Source: Cocos nucifera
Lineage: Eukaryota > Streptophyta > Magnoliopsida > Arecales > Arecaceae
Direction: 5' to 3'
Assembly: GCA_006176705.1 (NCBI GenBank)
Contig: QRFJ01000485.1
Span: forward strand, 124,001 to 188,000
DNA: 64,000 bases
Made by a program: the position numbers and the translations under genes. Shown here in pieces: positions 33,797 to 45,068 of this stretch (position 1 is the stretch's first letter; each line of letters opens with the position of its first letter). The notes beneath the pieces are model-generated. The model was not told the DNA's origin and ran no database searches. It worked only from the letters and a program-made list of their open reading frames with translations.

Positions 33797-33974
33797 AAGA
33801 CTGCTTCAAGGCAATTTTAGGGGATTTGAATTTCATTTGATTTCTACTTTATGTCTTCCTTATTTTGGTCAAAGAGCTCTCTTTCTTCTGATATTGGAAC
33901 ACTTAAAATAAAATATATTAGTTATCACTTGCTTTAATGTTTGGTCATCATCAAAATCACTTAGGGGGTCAACA

Positions 33975-34560
33975 ATCTCCTCTTTTTAATGATGACAAAA
34001 TATTAAGCAAGCCATAAAAGGAATGTAAGCAATGTATATCAAGAACTAATGAATGCAAAATTTTTGTGCTAAAGCTCCCCCTTAGTGTATGCTCTCATAA
34101 AATGAATAGGATTTGAATAACATTCTTTTTGTTTTGTATTTGTTCATTTCAATCATTTCATTTTCTAAAAGTCCCTTTTTGTGAATTTATATTTTTGATT
34201 TGAATGATTATATGTTTGTATTTTGTATGTTAGATTTAATTATGCATTTGCATAATGATTATATATTTGTATTTTGTATGTTAGATTTAATTATGCATTT
34301 GCATATTTCTCCTTAATATTTCTCTCACTTTTTGTCAGCATCAAAATCACAACAAGGAGAGAATCATAAAAAAGGCAAGAGCATGAAAAAGATTGATTTT
34401 ATTGCAAGATGTAAATTAGGATAAAAATAAAATTTCAAGCCATTTTTTTTTTCAAATTTTCAAGATTGAATTAGGAGTATTTAGGATGATAGAGGGAGAT
34501 CAAAAAATAATCCAAAAAATTTAAGATTAAATATTTTTATAGAGGATCACATACACCAAG
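33975..34560 (-). other. Element X PPT and untranslated 3' region
   Basis: Next to the LTR the reverse strand reads AAAAAGAGGAGAT, the PPT, preceded by TTTTGTCATCATT, as in other Sireviruses. A second purine tract, CTAAGGGGGAGC, is at 34074-34085. The stretch also has a 51-base tandem duplication (34206-34307). It is otherwise non-coding and AT-rich. Confidence 0.85.
34206..34307. repeat. Two-copy tandem repeat, period 51
   Basis: GATTATATNTTTGTATTTTG at 34206 and 34257, with the following TTAGATTTAATTATGCATTT also repeated. Confidence 0.9.
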
Positions 34561-35400
34561 TTCATTTCAAATTTTAGAGAATCTATCTTCACTTAGAGAT
34601 TTTATAAAAATGTCAGCTAATTGATTTTTAGTTGAAACAAATTCAAGCACAATATTATTATTTTGAACATGATCTCTAATGAAATGATGTCTAATTTCAA
34701 TGTGTTTGGTTTTTGAATGTTGAACAGGATTTTTTGTCGGGTTTATGGCACTAGTGTTATCACATTTAATAGGTATCTTGTTTTGCTTAATTCCAAAGTC
34801 TTCAAGTTATTGTTTGAACCAAAGTATTTGAGCACACCAACTCTCTGCAGCAACATATTCGGCCTCGACCATTGACAATGCTACAGAGTTTTGCTTTTTG
34901 CTATACCAAAAGATCAAGTTCAACCCTAGAAATTGACAAGTGCCACTGGTACTCTTTCTATCAATTTTACATCCTCCATAGTCTGCATCAGTGTATCCAA
35001 TCAATTCAATGGAAGATTGTTTTGAGTATTAAAGACCTAAGTTGTGTGTATAGATCAAATATCTAAAAATTCTTTTAACAACTAATAAGTGTGATTCTTT
35101 AGGGTTAGATTGAAATCTAGCACACATACACATACTAAATAATATATCAAGCCTACTTGCAGTTATGTAAAGTAAGGATTCTATCATACCTCTGTAGAGC
35201 TTTTTATTTACATTCTTACCATTCTCATCTTTGTCAAGTTTGCAAGAAGGGCTTATGGGTGTGCCGATTTTCTTTTCATTTTCCATGCCAAACTTCTTGA
35301 GCATCTCCTTGATGTACTTTGTTTGGATAATGAAAATGTCTTCCTTTGATTGTTTGACTTGTAGTCCAAGAAAGAAATTCAGCTTTCCCATCATGCTCAT
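34561..35400 (-). pseudogene. Element X RNase H and RT C-terminal part
   Basis: 35029-35400 is open: GKLNFFLGLQVKQ and IQTKYIKEMLKKFGM are the typical copia region after RT. 34807-35004 is open: GYTDADYGGCKIDRKSTSG with the first aspartate and SMVEAEYVAA with the glutamate of RNase H. The C-terminal part (TKHIEIRHHFIRDH) continues to about 34560. A stop near 35005-35028 and one near 34806 break the chain. Confidence 0.88.
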
Positions 35401-36126
35401 TTCAAATTCACTCTACATCAACTTAGCAAACTCTTGACAAAGAATTTCATCAGTAGCTTCGAATATGATGTCATCCACATATATTTAAACTACAAGAAGG
35501 TCATTATTTTTTTTTTTCAAAAATAGTGTGGTGTCTACACTTCCTCTGATAAAATTATTTTATAATAAGAATTTACTCAATCTCTCATACCAAACTCTAG
35601 ATGCTTGTTTAAGTCCATAGAGTACTTTATTTAATTTATATACATGATTGAGAAGTGAGTAATTTTTAAATCTGGGTGGTTGTTTTACAAATACTTCTTC
35701 AGCAATATAATCATTTAAAAAGGCACTTTTCACATCCATTTGAAATAATTTAAAATTCATATAACAAGCAAAAGCAAGTAACAATCTTATAGCCTCTAAT
35801 CTTACTATAGATGCATATGTTTTATCAAAGTCAATTCATTCTTCTTAATTATATCCTTTAGCAACTAATCTAGTTTTATTTTCTACAACATTACCATATT
35901 CATCTAATTTGTTCCTAAATACCCATTTTGTACCAATTATAGGATGATTTATGGGTCTGTTTATAAGAGTCCATACATTGTTTCTTTCAAATTGGTTTAG
36001 TTCATCTTGCATGGCTAGCATCCAATTAGAGTCTTGTTCAACTTCTTCTATATTTTTAGGTTCTATTTGAGAAACAAATGCAAGATAATCAAATGTATCC
36101 TTAAAAGAGGATCTAGTTCTTATCCC
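35401..36126 (-). pseudogene. Element X reverse transcriptase
   Basis: The palm domain is open at 35560-35784: FQMDVKSAFLNDYI carries the first catalytic Asp and VLYGLKQASRVWYERL follows. YVDD is intact near 35470-35481 (IYVDDIIF). The N-terminal RT part reads in pieces at 35800-36110. Stops are few (about 35410, 35485, 35840), so this copy is less decayed than the B-family RTs. Confidence 0.88.
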
Positions 36127-37137
36127 TTATGAACAATCACCTAAAGTCAATTCTTTTGGGTGATTATGTGCATACCTCCACTTCTTAGGTAGATCTCTAT
36201 GATCATTAGATGCTTGAATCTCAATATCCTTATCTTCTTCAATGATTGTTGTAGAGTTATCTTTGTCATGAATGATGTTGTCCCTTAAGTTTAGCTCCTT
36301 CAATCCATCTTCGAGAATTCCTGTATCATCATCAAAAACATCTTCTTTTCTCGAAGAATGATTGTTAGCTTCATCAAAAATGACATGTATTGATTCTTCA
36401 ACAACTAAAGATTGTTTGTTGAAGACTCTATATGCTTTGCTAAATATAGAGTATCCAAGAAATATACCTTCATTTGTCTTAGCATCAAATTTACCTAGAT
36501 TATCTTTACCATTATTATGAATAAAATATTTACAATCAAAAATATAAAAATAATTAATATTAGATCCTTTTTCTTTCCAAAGCTCATAGGGGGTTTTCTT
36601 TAAAATTGGACAAATAGAAACTCTATTTAGGATGTAACATGCTGTGTTAATGACTTCAACCCAAAAATATTTGGATAGATTCTCTTCACACAATATGGTA
36701 TGGGCCATATCAACTAAGGTTCTATTCTTTCTTTCAACAACTCCATTTTGTTGAGGGGTTCTAGGTGCTGAATAATTATGTTCTATGCCATGTTCATTGC
36801 AAAATTTTTCAAAGTATTTATTTTCAAATTCTGTGCCATGATCACTATGGATACATACCACAGTAGAGCTCTTTTCATTTGTTATTTTCTTATAAAACTT
36901 TGAAAATAATGAAAATGCTTCATCTTTGTGAGCTAAAAATAGAACCCAAGGGAAACAAGAATAATCATCAATAATTACTAGACCATACTTCTTTCCTCCT
37001 AGGCTTGTGGTCCTAGTAGGTCCAAACAAATCCATATGAATCAATTCAAGAGGCCTAGAAGTTGAAACTACATTTTTGGATTTGAAACTCCTCCTAGTTT
37101 ATTTTTCAAATTGACAAGCATCACAAACATGATCAAT
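36127..37137 (-). pseudogene. Element X integrase, longest open frame in the window
   Basis: 305 open codons, 36127-37044. The DDE triad is complete: MDLFGP, CIHSDHGTEFEN and PQQNGVVERKNRTL. It is followed by the HHCC-independent C-terminal part (KTPYELW, GIFLGYSIFSKAYRVFN) and an acidic linker towards RT. A stop after GDCS at 36127 separates it from RT, and another at about 37100 separates it from the GAG-pre-integrase. The fold could still be expressed as a fragment, but I see no sign that it is used. Confidence 0.9.
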
Positions 37138-37701
37138 TTAAAAATTTAGTTTTGGTAGCCCCTTAACTAAGTTTTTATTATGCAATTTGTAAAGAGTATG
37201 CATGCTAGCATAACCTAATCTTTGGTGCCAAAGCCAACTAGTTTTTTTTATGTTAGCATTCGTTGCAACTAGGCATTGGCCACTCTTCATGGCAATTTCA
37301 TCAAGATTCACCATGTAGATGTTTCCATGCCTAAATCCAATGAATTTTAAACTATCATCCAAGAAACTAGATACTTTACACAAAGAAGATTCAAATGAGA
37401 CTTTAAAACCTCTATCACATAGTTGACTAATACTAAGCAAATTATGTTTTAAATTATCGACTAATAATACATTATCTATAAAGGTCGAAGGAGTAATCTA
37501 AATTTTACCATAGCCAATTATTTTATCATTGCCATTATCGTCAAAGGTGACTACTCCCCCTTCCTTTCTTTCTAGGGTGACGAATTATTGCTTGTCACCC
37601 GACATATGCCTTGAGTAGCCGCTATCTAAATACCAATCCCATTTTAATCCTTGGGCTGCAAGGCATTCCTGCACAAATAATCAAGTGATAGTTTTAGGTA
37701 C
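37138..37701 (-). pseudogene. Element X protease and GAG-pre-integrase
   Basis: The protease site WYLDSGYSRHMSGD (about 37590-37632) keeps the DSG triad, with Tyr where Cys is common. The protease C-terminal part and GAG-pre-integrase are open at 37138-37440 (MLSISQLCDRGF, WLWHQRLGYASMHTL). Breaks occur near 37441-37500 and 37680. Confidence 0.88.
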
Positions 37702-38470
37702 CTAAGTCTTCTTGGATCCTTTAGGGTTAGTAGACATGGTTCCTTTTGGAATCCAAATGCTTTTAACATGCTTTTTATTAACTCTTCTAGTATTGCATTC
37801 AAAAGCCTTGTGTCCTATCTTTTTGCATTTAAAGCAAATGGTATGAGAAGTGCTATTAGTAATGGGTGCAATGAAGAAATTTTTTAGAAACTTGGTTTTA
37901 TCTTTGGATTTATATCCTAGTCCGGCCTTATCATAAACTCCTCTTTGACTATTTAAAATCATTTACAATTTTTCAGAACTATAAGTAAATTTATCAACTA
38001 AAGGCTTTAATTTATCCAATTCATCCTTTAGGATTTTGTTTTCTTCTTTTAACTTATTGTGGCTACTAATTACCTCTTCCTTTTCTTTCAAGAGTGTTTG
38101 AGTCATTTTCTTAAGATTTTTATTTTTTGAGCTTATCCTTTTGAAATCTTTCATCAAATCATAAAAGACATCTTGAAGCTCATCAAAGGTAAAATCTGAA
38201 TCAAAAGTGGATGATACCTCATCATCTTGTGCCATAAAACATAAGTTTGCTTCATTTTGATTTTCTTCCTCCATGCTTCACTTGTTGCTATCACTCCAAG
38301 TTGCTAACATGGCTTTCTTTTTTGTTCTTTTTGGCCCCTTCTTCAATAGAGGACATTCAGCCCTAAAATGTCCTGACTTCTTGCATTCATAGCAAGTGGG
38401 CTGATCTCTCTCTTTTTTTCTCTTACACCCTGATGGCTTCTCCTCTAATGAAGTTTCTCTTCTTGAATCC
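37702..38470 (-). pseudogene. Element X gag C-terminal part: two zinc knuckles and coiled coil
   Basis: Reading leftwards: a first zinc knuckle CYECKKSGHFRAEC (about 38352-38393), then an acidic stretch and coiled-coil segment (37963-38274, with heptad-like KNLKKMTQTLLKEKEEV), then a second zinc knuckle CFKCKKIGHKAFEC (about 37800-37845). Both are complete CCHC boxes. The coiled coil between two knuckles is a feature of Sirevirus Gag. Stops occur at 38275-38280 and 37963. Confidence 0.88.
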
Positions 38471-39300
38471 TTATCTTTTTCTTTCCATAAATTTCTTAAA
38501 TTTTTTGATCACTAGGGCCATGTCATTATCATTTTCCTCACTAATGGATAGATCATCTTCTTTATCAGCCATGGATTTGAGTGCTATTATTTTCTTCTTC
38601 TTGTTGTCTTCCTCATTGTGCCGACTCATGGCTAGCTCATGTGTCATCAAAAATCCAATGAGCTCCTCTAGTGGTAGTGTGTTCAGATCCTTTGCCTCCT
38701 GGATGGCTGTTACTTTGGCTTTCCATGACCTAGGCAAAGACCTGAGGATCTTTCTCATCAATTTATTATTAGTGTAAACTTTACCTAAGCTTTTTAAACC
38801 ATTTATAATATCAGTGAATCTTATGTACATGCTAGTGATAGATTCAGTGGGGTCAATTTTAAATAACTCATATTGGTGAACTAGCATGTTAATTTTAGTT
38901 TCTTTTACTTGATTTGTCCCTTCATGTGTGACCTCAAGTCTGTCCCAAATTTTTTTTGCAGAATTGCAAGTGGAGATTCGGGTAAACTTGTTTGCATCAA
39001 GGGCACAGTAGAGTATATTTATTGCCTTGGCATTTAATTGGACAAGTTTCTTATCTATTTCATCCCAATCCTTCTCCGGCTTAGAAGAGGATGTGCCATT
39101 GATAATGATTGTAGGTGTGTGGGCTATTGACAATGACACTCCATATGTCATAGTCATGCAAGCTTTCCAATAGGTATAGTTGGATCCATTGAAAAGAGGT
39201 GGCCTATTTGTGGATTACCCTCCGACAAGTGAACCTCCTAGTTGGATTGATATGATCTTTATCTTTAGTTGATAATATCAATAATTAGTAGAGAACCAAG
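38471..39300 (-). pseudogene. Element X gag N-terminal part (UBN2-type capsid)
   Basis: 228 open codons, 38471-39157. It matches the copia UBN2 gag type: KKIWDRLEVTHEGTNQVKE, LFKIDPTESITSMYIRF and NGLKSLGKVYTNNKLMRKIL. The usual opening (PPLFNGSNYTYWK) lies upstream at about 39170-39210, behind a stop in GG-stop-ST, and no ATG is left at the expected start near 39257. The frame ends at KKFMERKR. Confidence 0.88.
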
Positions 39301-39314
39301 GCTCTGATACCAAT
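39301..39314 (-). other. Primer binding site of X
   Basis: Reverse complement ATTGGTATCAGAGC, directly next to the 5' LTR; intact initiator methionine tRNA site. Confidence 0.92.
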
Positions 39315-40614
39315 TGTTGCCTAGATAGACAATCCAAGAGATGGGGGGGTGGTGAATTGAGTTTTCAAAAATTAAAATAGATATGTGTAGTGCTAAATGA
39401 TTAAAACCTAAGTGAATCAAATGTAAGAGCAAATAGAAGACACAATTAAGAGTACACACACAAACAAGAGAATTTTATAATGGTTCGGTGCTCTTCCAGC
39501 ACCTACATCCACTCTCCAAGCACACTCTTGGAAACTTCACTATAATCCCGCAAGATTACAGCTGGATAGTTTTTTTGGACTTACTATCCAAAAATCTAGT
39601 TGGTTTTTTCCTAGGTTCACCAACCACAATCTTTACAAGAATCAGACGAATCAATCTGAATAAATAGAGGGAAGAAAAAGCCCCAAAATCCAAGTTTCAG
39701 CCCTTGCTGAAACCAAGTATACGAAAAGAGGAAAAGGAATTTTACAACTCAAGATGCCCCTTTGAATGAGCAGAAAAGTTATCCTTGTAATTCATTAAAA
39801 GCCTCTTTGAATGTTTGGAGTTAATGCACTTGAGGATTCTTCAAAGCTTGAGAGAACAGATTGATTGGAGATTGGGTATTCATTCAAGAATAGAGCGTGC
39901 TTTTCTTTCTCTTATTTTTCTCTTCTTTTGAAAAATAATCTTTCTTCTTTTTATATCTCCAGCATTTTCTTTTTTTTGGTGATGATTAGAGTTTAGAAAA
40001 AGCAAAATTTGATAGTTGGAGAGCAACAACTAGCCATTGGAACGAAAAAAATCCTATCTGAAATGCCCCATCAAAAAGCTGTCCTTGTGTCTTGAGACCT
40101 CTCAGTTTGTCTTGAGACATCTCAATAGATTACGAGGTCTCTCAAGTTGATCAGGAGAGCTCTCATCTTCAGTTGCACAAAAAATCATCTTTCTAAAAAA
40201 AATAGCTCGCTTGAGATCGAGACATCTCGGTTCTGAACGAGACATGTCGTTGGAATCACAAGACCTCTAGGAAATCCTGCAAGACCACTCGCTCTCAGAG
40301 CATAGAAATCGAATTTTTATTGCCTGAGATCGAGATGTCTCAAGATTCACTCGAGACTTCTCGAAATTAAGCCAGAACTGCATTTGCTGCATGCTAGTCT
40401 ACTCAAGAGCTCTCGAAAAAACTTCGAGATGTCTCGAAGACTGCTCCAAGATAATTTTAGAAGATTTGAATTTCATTTGATTTCCACTTTATGTCTTCCT
40501 TATTTGGATCAAAGAGCTCTCTTTTTTCTAATATTGGAACACTTAAAATAAAATATATTAGTAATCACTTATTTTAATGTTTGGTCATCATCAAAATCAC
40601 TTAGGGGGTCTACA
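39315..40614 (-). repeat. Element X 5' LTR
   Basis: Plus strand TGTTGCCTAGATAG to GGGGGTCTACA. The palindrome array lies at 40093-40436, with the same order as in the partner LTR; several units have lost CG to CA or TG (for example at 40093). The TATA-like ATATAAAA is at about 39949-39957. Confidence 0.95.
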
Positions 40615-40619
40615 CAAAG

Positions 40620-41084
40620 CACAGTGAGTTGCTTGCAAGTCACGAGGTGATCTCAGATCTAAGGGATACTTATACCTCTATCCCATCAGAGACATTCTTG
40701 ACAGCAAAATGCTCTAGAGTTGGTCATGTTCAATGATGATGTACCTATATATCTCACCTATATGCCATACCAGTGTCTCCATACTTCTTGGTTAAGAGGA
40801 CAACCAACCTATATGGCATATAGTGACCTATGCTCAATAGATGCTATCATCCTAATTAATAGTCTATCATTTGGTCATGAATAAATTTAAGGACTAATCG
40901 ATAAATCCTCTCTTTATCGAAACTAAATAGTCCTAAGGACTTCATCATAACAATGGAGTTCATTAAAAGATGTAAATTTATGATGAAAAAGAATGCCAAA
41001 TTTTTTTTTATTAATTAATAAATCAATTACAATATATCAATCATCAATAGATTGATGATTGGCTTTAGGATATAATTTTCAATA
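40620..41084 (-). repeat. Copia-B2 3' LTR, inner segment
   Basis: Resumes after the second CAAAG with CACAGTGAGTTGCTTGC, as in other B-family LTRs. It ends TTTTCAATA, next to the PPT (ATACTCCCACTTGTCC reversed). The LTR start reads TATTG instead of TGTTG. Confidence 0.88.
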
Positions 41085-41469
41085 ATACTCCCACTTGTCC
41101 TAAAGCCACTCGACACAGTATCTAATACCCATGTTTGACTTATGATTGTTGAACTCCTTGATTGCTAGGGCTTTAGTAAAGGAGTCGGATAGATTCTTCT
41201 TTTCGTCGATCTTCTGAAGGTCGACGTCACCATGATTCACGATCTCATGGACCAAATGAAAGTAGCGTAGAATGTGCTTTGTCCATTGGTGTGCCTTCAG
41301 TTCCTTTGCTTGAGCTATGGAGCCAGTGTTGTCACAGTAGAGCAGGATTGGAGCATCAATGGAGGATGCTACTCTGAGCTTGGTGATGAACTTCCTCAGC
41401 CACACAGCTTTCTTTGTTGCATCTGATGCTGCCATGTACTCTGCTTCGCAAACAAAGTCAGCCATTGTA
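41085..41469 (-). pseudogene. Copia-B2 RNase H
   Basis: Open at 41100-41465. CEAEYMAASDATKKAVWLRKF has the glutamate of the active site, LLYCDNTGSIAQAKE the last aspartate and LSDSFTKAL the conserved tail. The N-terminal aspartate part of RNase H continues upstream in broken form, 41470-41600. Confidence 0.88.
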
Positions 41470-42720
41470 TGTTGCTTGAAACTTTTCTAGTAGATGGCTT
41501 CACTATTTAGAGTAAAGATATATCCCGACATACTTTTACTGTCATCATGATCAGATTGAAAGCTGGAGTCTGTAAATCCCATAAGCTTCAGATCTGACTC
41601 ATCATAAACCAACCATTGGTCCTTAATATTTCTCAAATACTTAAGGATGGTTTTAACCACCTTTCAGTGATTTTCTTCAGGGTCAGACTGGTATCTACTC
41701 ACTACTCCTAGTGAGTATGCCACATCTAGTTTCGTACATGTCATTGCATACATAATAGATCCCACTACCGAAGCATATGAAATTCTACTCATACGCTCCC
41801 TTTTCAAGAGTTGTTGGACAATCCTTCTTAAAGAGAGAAATTTTTTGGCTTATTAGGAGATAGTCCATTTTGAAATTCTCCATACTGAACCTCTTCAGCA
41901 TAGTTTCTATATACATGGACTGAAATATACCAAGCATCCTTTTAGATCTATCCCTATAGTTCTTCATCCCTAGGATGTAGGATGCTTTATCCAAGTCCTT
42001 CATAAAGAACTTTGATGACAACCAGACTTTTATTCCTTATAGTGCAGGGATGTCATTCTCAATTAAGAGAATGTCATTCATGTACAAAATAAGAAATACC
42101 ACTGCTGGACCATTTGTTCATTTATAAATGGAAGATTCTTCTCCGTTCTTAATGAAGCCATATATTTTGATCACTTTATCAAAACACATGTTCCAACTCC
42201 GAGATGCTTGCTTTAATCCATAAATCAATCTCTAAAGCCTACACACCTTAGACTCATTTGTGGATGTGAACCCCTCAAGTTGTATCATATACACCTCTTC
42301 AGTTAGCTCTCCATTTAGGAAAGCCATCTTCACATCCATCTGCCAGATCTCATAGTCCAGGTGGGCAGCTATTGCAAGCATTATCCAAATGGATTTGAGC
42401 ATTGCTACTGGGGAGAATGTCTCATCATAGTCAATACCATAACATTGACAATACCCCTTGATAACTAGACGGGCTTTATAGGTCTCCACCTTTTCGTCTG
42501 CGCCTCTTTTTCTTTTGAATACCCATTTACACCCAATAGGTTTAATCCTTTCAGATGGGTCAACTAATGTCCATACATCATTCACCTTCATGGAATCCAT
42601 TTCAAATTTCATGGCTTCTAGCCATTTCTCAAAGTCGGGTCTCTGCATCGCATCCATATAAGTGATCGGATCCACATCGTTCTCATTGAGTTTGATGGGA
42701 TCACCATCCTAGACCAAGAA
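41470..42720 (-). pseudogene. Copia-B2 reverse transcriptase
   Basis: 42232-42675 is open over the RT N-terminal half: AMKFEMDSMKVNDVWTLV, KRKRGADEKVETYKARLV, YDETFSPVAMLKSI and WQMDVKMAFLNGEL with the first catalytic Asp. The YVDD motif reads YMND (about 42060-42085), an Asp to Asn change. 41785-42021 gives the FFMKDLDKASYILGMKNYRDR block. Stops after 42232 and near 42021-42040 break the frame. Confidence 0.88.
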
Positions 42721-43398
42721 TCCATAGTATCTATTCGAATGGTGTGGTACTCTACCGAATCATCTTAATGGTGTGGATTCATTAGGCTTTGGATCTGATT
42801 TGATCAAATTCAACTTAGGTTCAACATTTTGTGTCAGACTTTCTATCTGTTAAACTTCATCAAGTTCAACCTTAGAGGCAATAGTTCTTTCACCAAGAAA
42901 CTCCTTTTTCAAAAAGGTTGCCCTAAGGCTGACGAACACCTTTTGTTCATCAGCATGATAGAAATAGTATCCTTTGGTCTCTTTTGGATATCCTATGAAT
43001 GTACACTTGTTAGACCTAGGTCCAAGTTTGTCTGTAACTAACCATTTGACATAAGCCGAGCACCCCCAAATTCTAAGGTATGAAAGTGCTGGCTTATGCT
43101 CTGTCCATATCTCATATGAGATTTTAACTATGGACTTACTTGGAATCCTATTTAATAGATAACAAGTCGATTTGAGTGCATATCCCTAGAAGGATATCGA
43201 CAAGTTGATAAATTCCTTCATGGATCAGATCATGTCTAACAGAGTTTGATTCCTCCTTTTAGACGCACCATTATGCTATGGTATTTCAGGAGGAGTCCTT
43301 TGGGAGAGAATCCCATTCTCTCCTAGATATGTGAGAAACTCACTAGAAAGGTATTCTCCTCCTCGATCAGATCGAAGAGTTTTAATACTCCTTCTAGT
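42721..43398 (-). pseudogene. Copia-B2 integrase C-terminal part and linker
   Basis: Contains the broken integrase core after the first Asp, with NGASKRRNQTL near 43240-43275, where Glu is replaced by Lys and a stop precedes it. Then come the KTPYE-type region, the GCPAYVKW-like block near 43020-43070 and the linker with KVFVSLRATFLKKEF near 42890-42950. Confidence 0.8.
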
Positions 43399-44004
43399 TT
43401 ATTTTTCTACTTCACTTCGAAATCGTTTGAACATTTCAAAAGAATCCGACTTATGTTTCATCAGATAGACATATCCATATATGGATAGATCATCTATGAA
43501 AGTGATGAAGTAGACATATCCACCTCTAGCACTTGTGCTCATTGATCCACATACATCAGTATGTACTAGACCTAAGAGCTCATTGGCTCTCTCACCTTTT
43601 TCAGTAAAAGATGACTTGATCATTTTACAAAGAAGACAGGACTCACAGGTTGGAAGTGATTCATAATCACTGACTTCGAGAATTTCCTCTTGAGTCAACC
43701 TATTTATCCTATTTTTGTTTATATGACCTAGCCTACAGTGCCATAAGTAGATATCTAATACTCTATCTAATCTAGGGTGCTTGCCAGTAGAATAGACTAC
43801 ATTAATAAGTTGTGATAACATATATATACCATTATTCAATTATCCATAGAAAGCAATAACATCATTCACAATGACAATACAAACTTATTTCTTTATTAAA
43901 ATTTCATAATTGTTCATGGACAAAAGGCCTGTAAAAATGATATTTAAAAAGAAACTAGGATAGAAATGACAATCACTAAAAATAATGGTATGAGATTCAA
44001 ATAC
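43399..44004 (-). pseudogene. Copia-B2 integrase N-terminal part, GAG-pre-integrase and protease end
   Basis: Open at 43399-43839: YLWHCRLGHINKNRINRL (GAG-pre-integrase), CESCLLCKM and LVHTDVCGSMSTSARGGYVYF with the first integrase Asp. Upstream, 43860-44004 matches the protease tail seen in B3 near 61740-61870. The match ends at CAAATAC (44004), the deletion junction. Confidence 0.85.
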
Positions 44005-44167
44005 TTGATTGTGGTTCTAAAGATTTTGTCATAATTTAAGAGTTTATTTAAGAAAGATAGAACTTTTATGATGAATCAGCCAAATAACTATTATTATTAG
44101 ATAATTCATATACTAATTCCAATCATCTACCACTTAGATGATTGGCTTTAGGACATATTTTCCAACA
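44005..44167 (-). repeat. Copia-C 5' LTR, terminal remnant
   Basis: 163 bases that match 19505-19668 closely (for example GATGAATCAGCCAAATAACT in both). It ends TTTTCCAACA and is followed by CCCTC, the TSD of C. Confidence 0.85.
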
Positions 44168-44622
44168 CCCTCAGAGCCTAAGGTGTGAAAGTACTAGTTT
44201 ACGTCCTGTCCATATCTTATATGAAGTTTTAATTACAAACTTACTCGAAACTCTATTCAAAAGATAGCAAGCCGATTCAAGTGCATATCCCTAAAAGGAT
44301 ATCAGTAAGTTGGCAAAATCCATCATGGATCAAATCATGTCTAATAGAGTTTGATTTTTTCTTTCAGACATATAATTATGCTATGGTGTCCTTGGAGGAG
44401 TCCACTGAGAGAGAGTTTCATTCTCTTCTAGATATATGAGAAACTCATCAGAGAGGTATTCACCTCCTTGATTAGATTGAAGAATTTTAATACTTTTTTC
44501 AATTTATTTTTCTACTTTATTTTGGAATCATTTGAACATTACAAATGAATCCAACTTATGTTTCATGAGATAGAGATATCCATACCTGTATAGATCATCT
44601 ATGAAAGTGATAAAATAGAAAT
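44168..44622 (-). pseudogene. Copia-B1 integrase, middle part
   Basis: Continues the B1 integrase from 16738 (CCCTCAGAGCCTAAGG). It matches B2 43053-43500 in order: the region around the lost DDE glutamate at about 44360, TATTCACCTCCTTGATT and GATAGAGATATCCATACC. It is full of stops and is cut at 44622 by Copia-D, with GAAAT as the candidate TSD. Confidence 0.8.
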
Positions 44623-45013
44623 TATAGATAGTATGGTACTTCCAAGCCTTGGAAGGCCACAAGAAGAGCCAGGATGTTGGCTCCAGAGAGACAATGATAA
44701 GTATGGTCCTAGGGCTAGGATAGGAGTTCTCCTAGGATGGAGGTAGTATTTTTCCCTCCATGGTCTTAAAGTCTAGTTGTTGAGGACTTTGAGAGACTTG
44801 GTTGGTGCTTCGAAGATCTGAGACACAAGATGGAGCAAGGAACCAAAGTTAAGAAATGAAGACTATAGAGAATGATTGTTTCTGTAGATTAATCAGCTCA
44901 ATCTGAAACTATATTGACTATGCCTCAAAGGACAAGCCAAACAAAAAAATGTGCATTTGGGACTGCTAGCACGATATGCAGCTGGATCGACTTAGTTGCT
45001 GGCATGGTACGCA

Positions 45014-45050
45014 ACTAGGTCGACTTAGTTTCAGACTAAGCCGACCTAGT
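45014..45050 (+). repeat. 37-base inverted repeat in D 5' LTR
   Basis: Arms ACTAGGTCGACTTAGT and ACTAAGCCGACCTAGT, one mismatch, spacer TTCAG. It is preceded by GGCATGGTACGCA, as in Copia-A (GGCATGGTACACA). A partial copy of the left half lies just upstream (about 44980-45000). Confidence 0.85.
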
Positions 45051-45068
45051 CTAAGGTTAACCAATTTA

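Larger units (their letters stand above)
32680..33974 (-). repeat. Element X 3' LTR
   Basis: Plus strand TGTTGCCCAGATAG to GGGGGTCAACA. About 10 percent different from its partner by eye, mostly C/T and G/A changes. Confidence 0.95.
32680..40614 (-). mobile_element. Element X, Sirevirus-type copia retrotransposon
   Basis: 7.9 kb reverse element with perfect TSD CAAAG (32675-32679 and 40615-40619). LTRs are 1295 and 1300 bases. Sirevirus marks are the PPT context with TGTCATCATTAAAAAG then AGGAGAT, a further G-rich PPT-like tract upstream, a long non-coding stretch between pol and LTR, a gag with coiled coil and palindrome-rich LTRs. All expected domains are present in copia order. Stops break the frames, but several catalytic motifs are intact. 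Confidence 0.93.
30692..44004 (-). mobile_element. Copia-B2, copia element split by Sirevirus X and truncated
   Basis: Reverse element. 3' LTR 30692-32679 and 40620-41084, then RNase H, RT, integrase, GAG-pre-integrase and part of the protease up to about 44004, where a deletion joins it to the Copia-C LTR piece. Its gag, leader and 5' LTR are gone. X lies within the LTR. Same family as B1, B3 and H. Confidence 0.8.
16739..44167 (-). mobile_element. Copia-C, copia element with 2.9-kb LTR, split by element G
   Basis: C's own parts are 3' LTR 16739-19668, pol 19669-21546 and a short piece of 5' LTR at about 44005-44167. The TSD is CCCTC: on the right 44168-44172, on the left CCCTTTTC with extra T. 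Gag, protease, most of the 5' LTR and the 3' LTR of G are missing. They appear to have been lost in a deletion joined at about 44004/44005. The right LTR piece ends TTTTCCAACA just as the 3' LTR ends TTTCCCAACA. Confidence 0.75.

Noticed and set aside
33355..33911. Frames of 64 and 71 codons in the X LTR
   Set aside because: They arise from the palindrome units and are not kept in the partner LTR at 39315-40614.
38433..38777. 114-codon plus-strand frame
   Set aside because: Exact shadow of the X gag frame on the minus strand.
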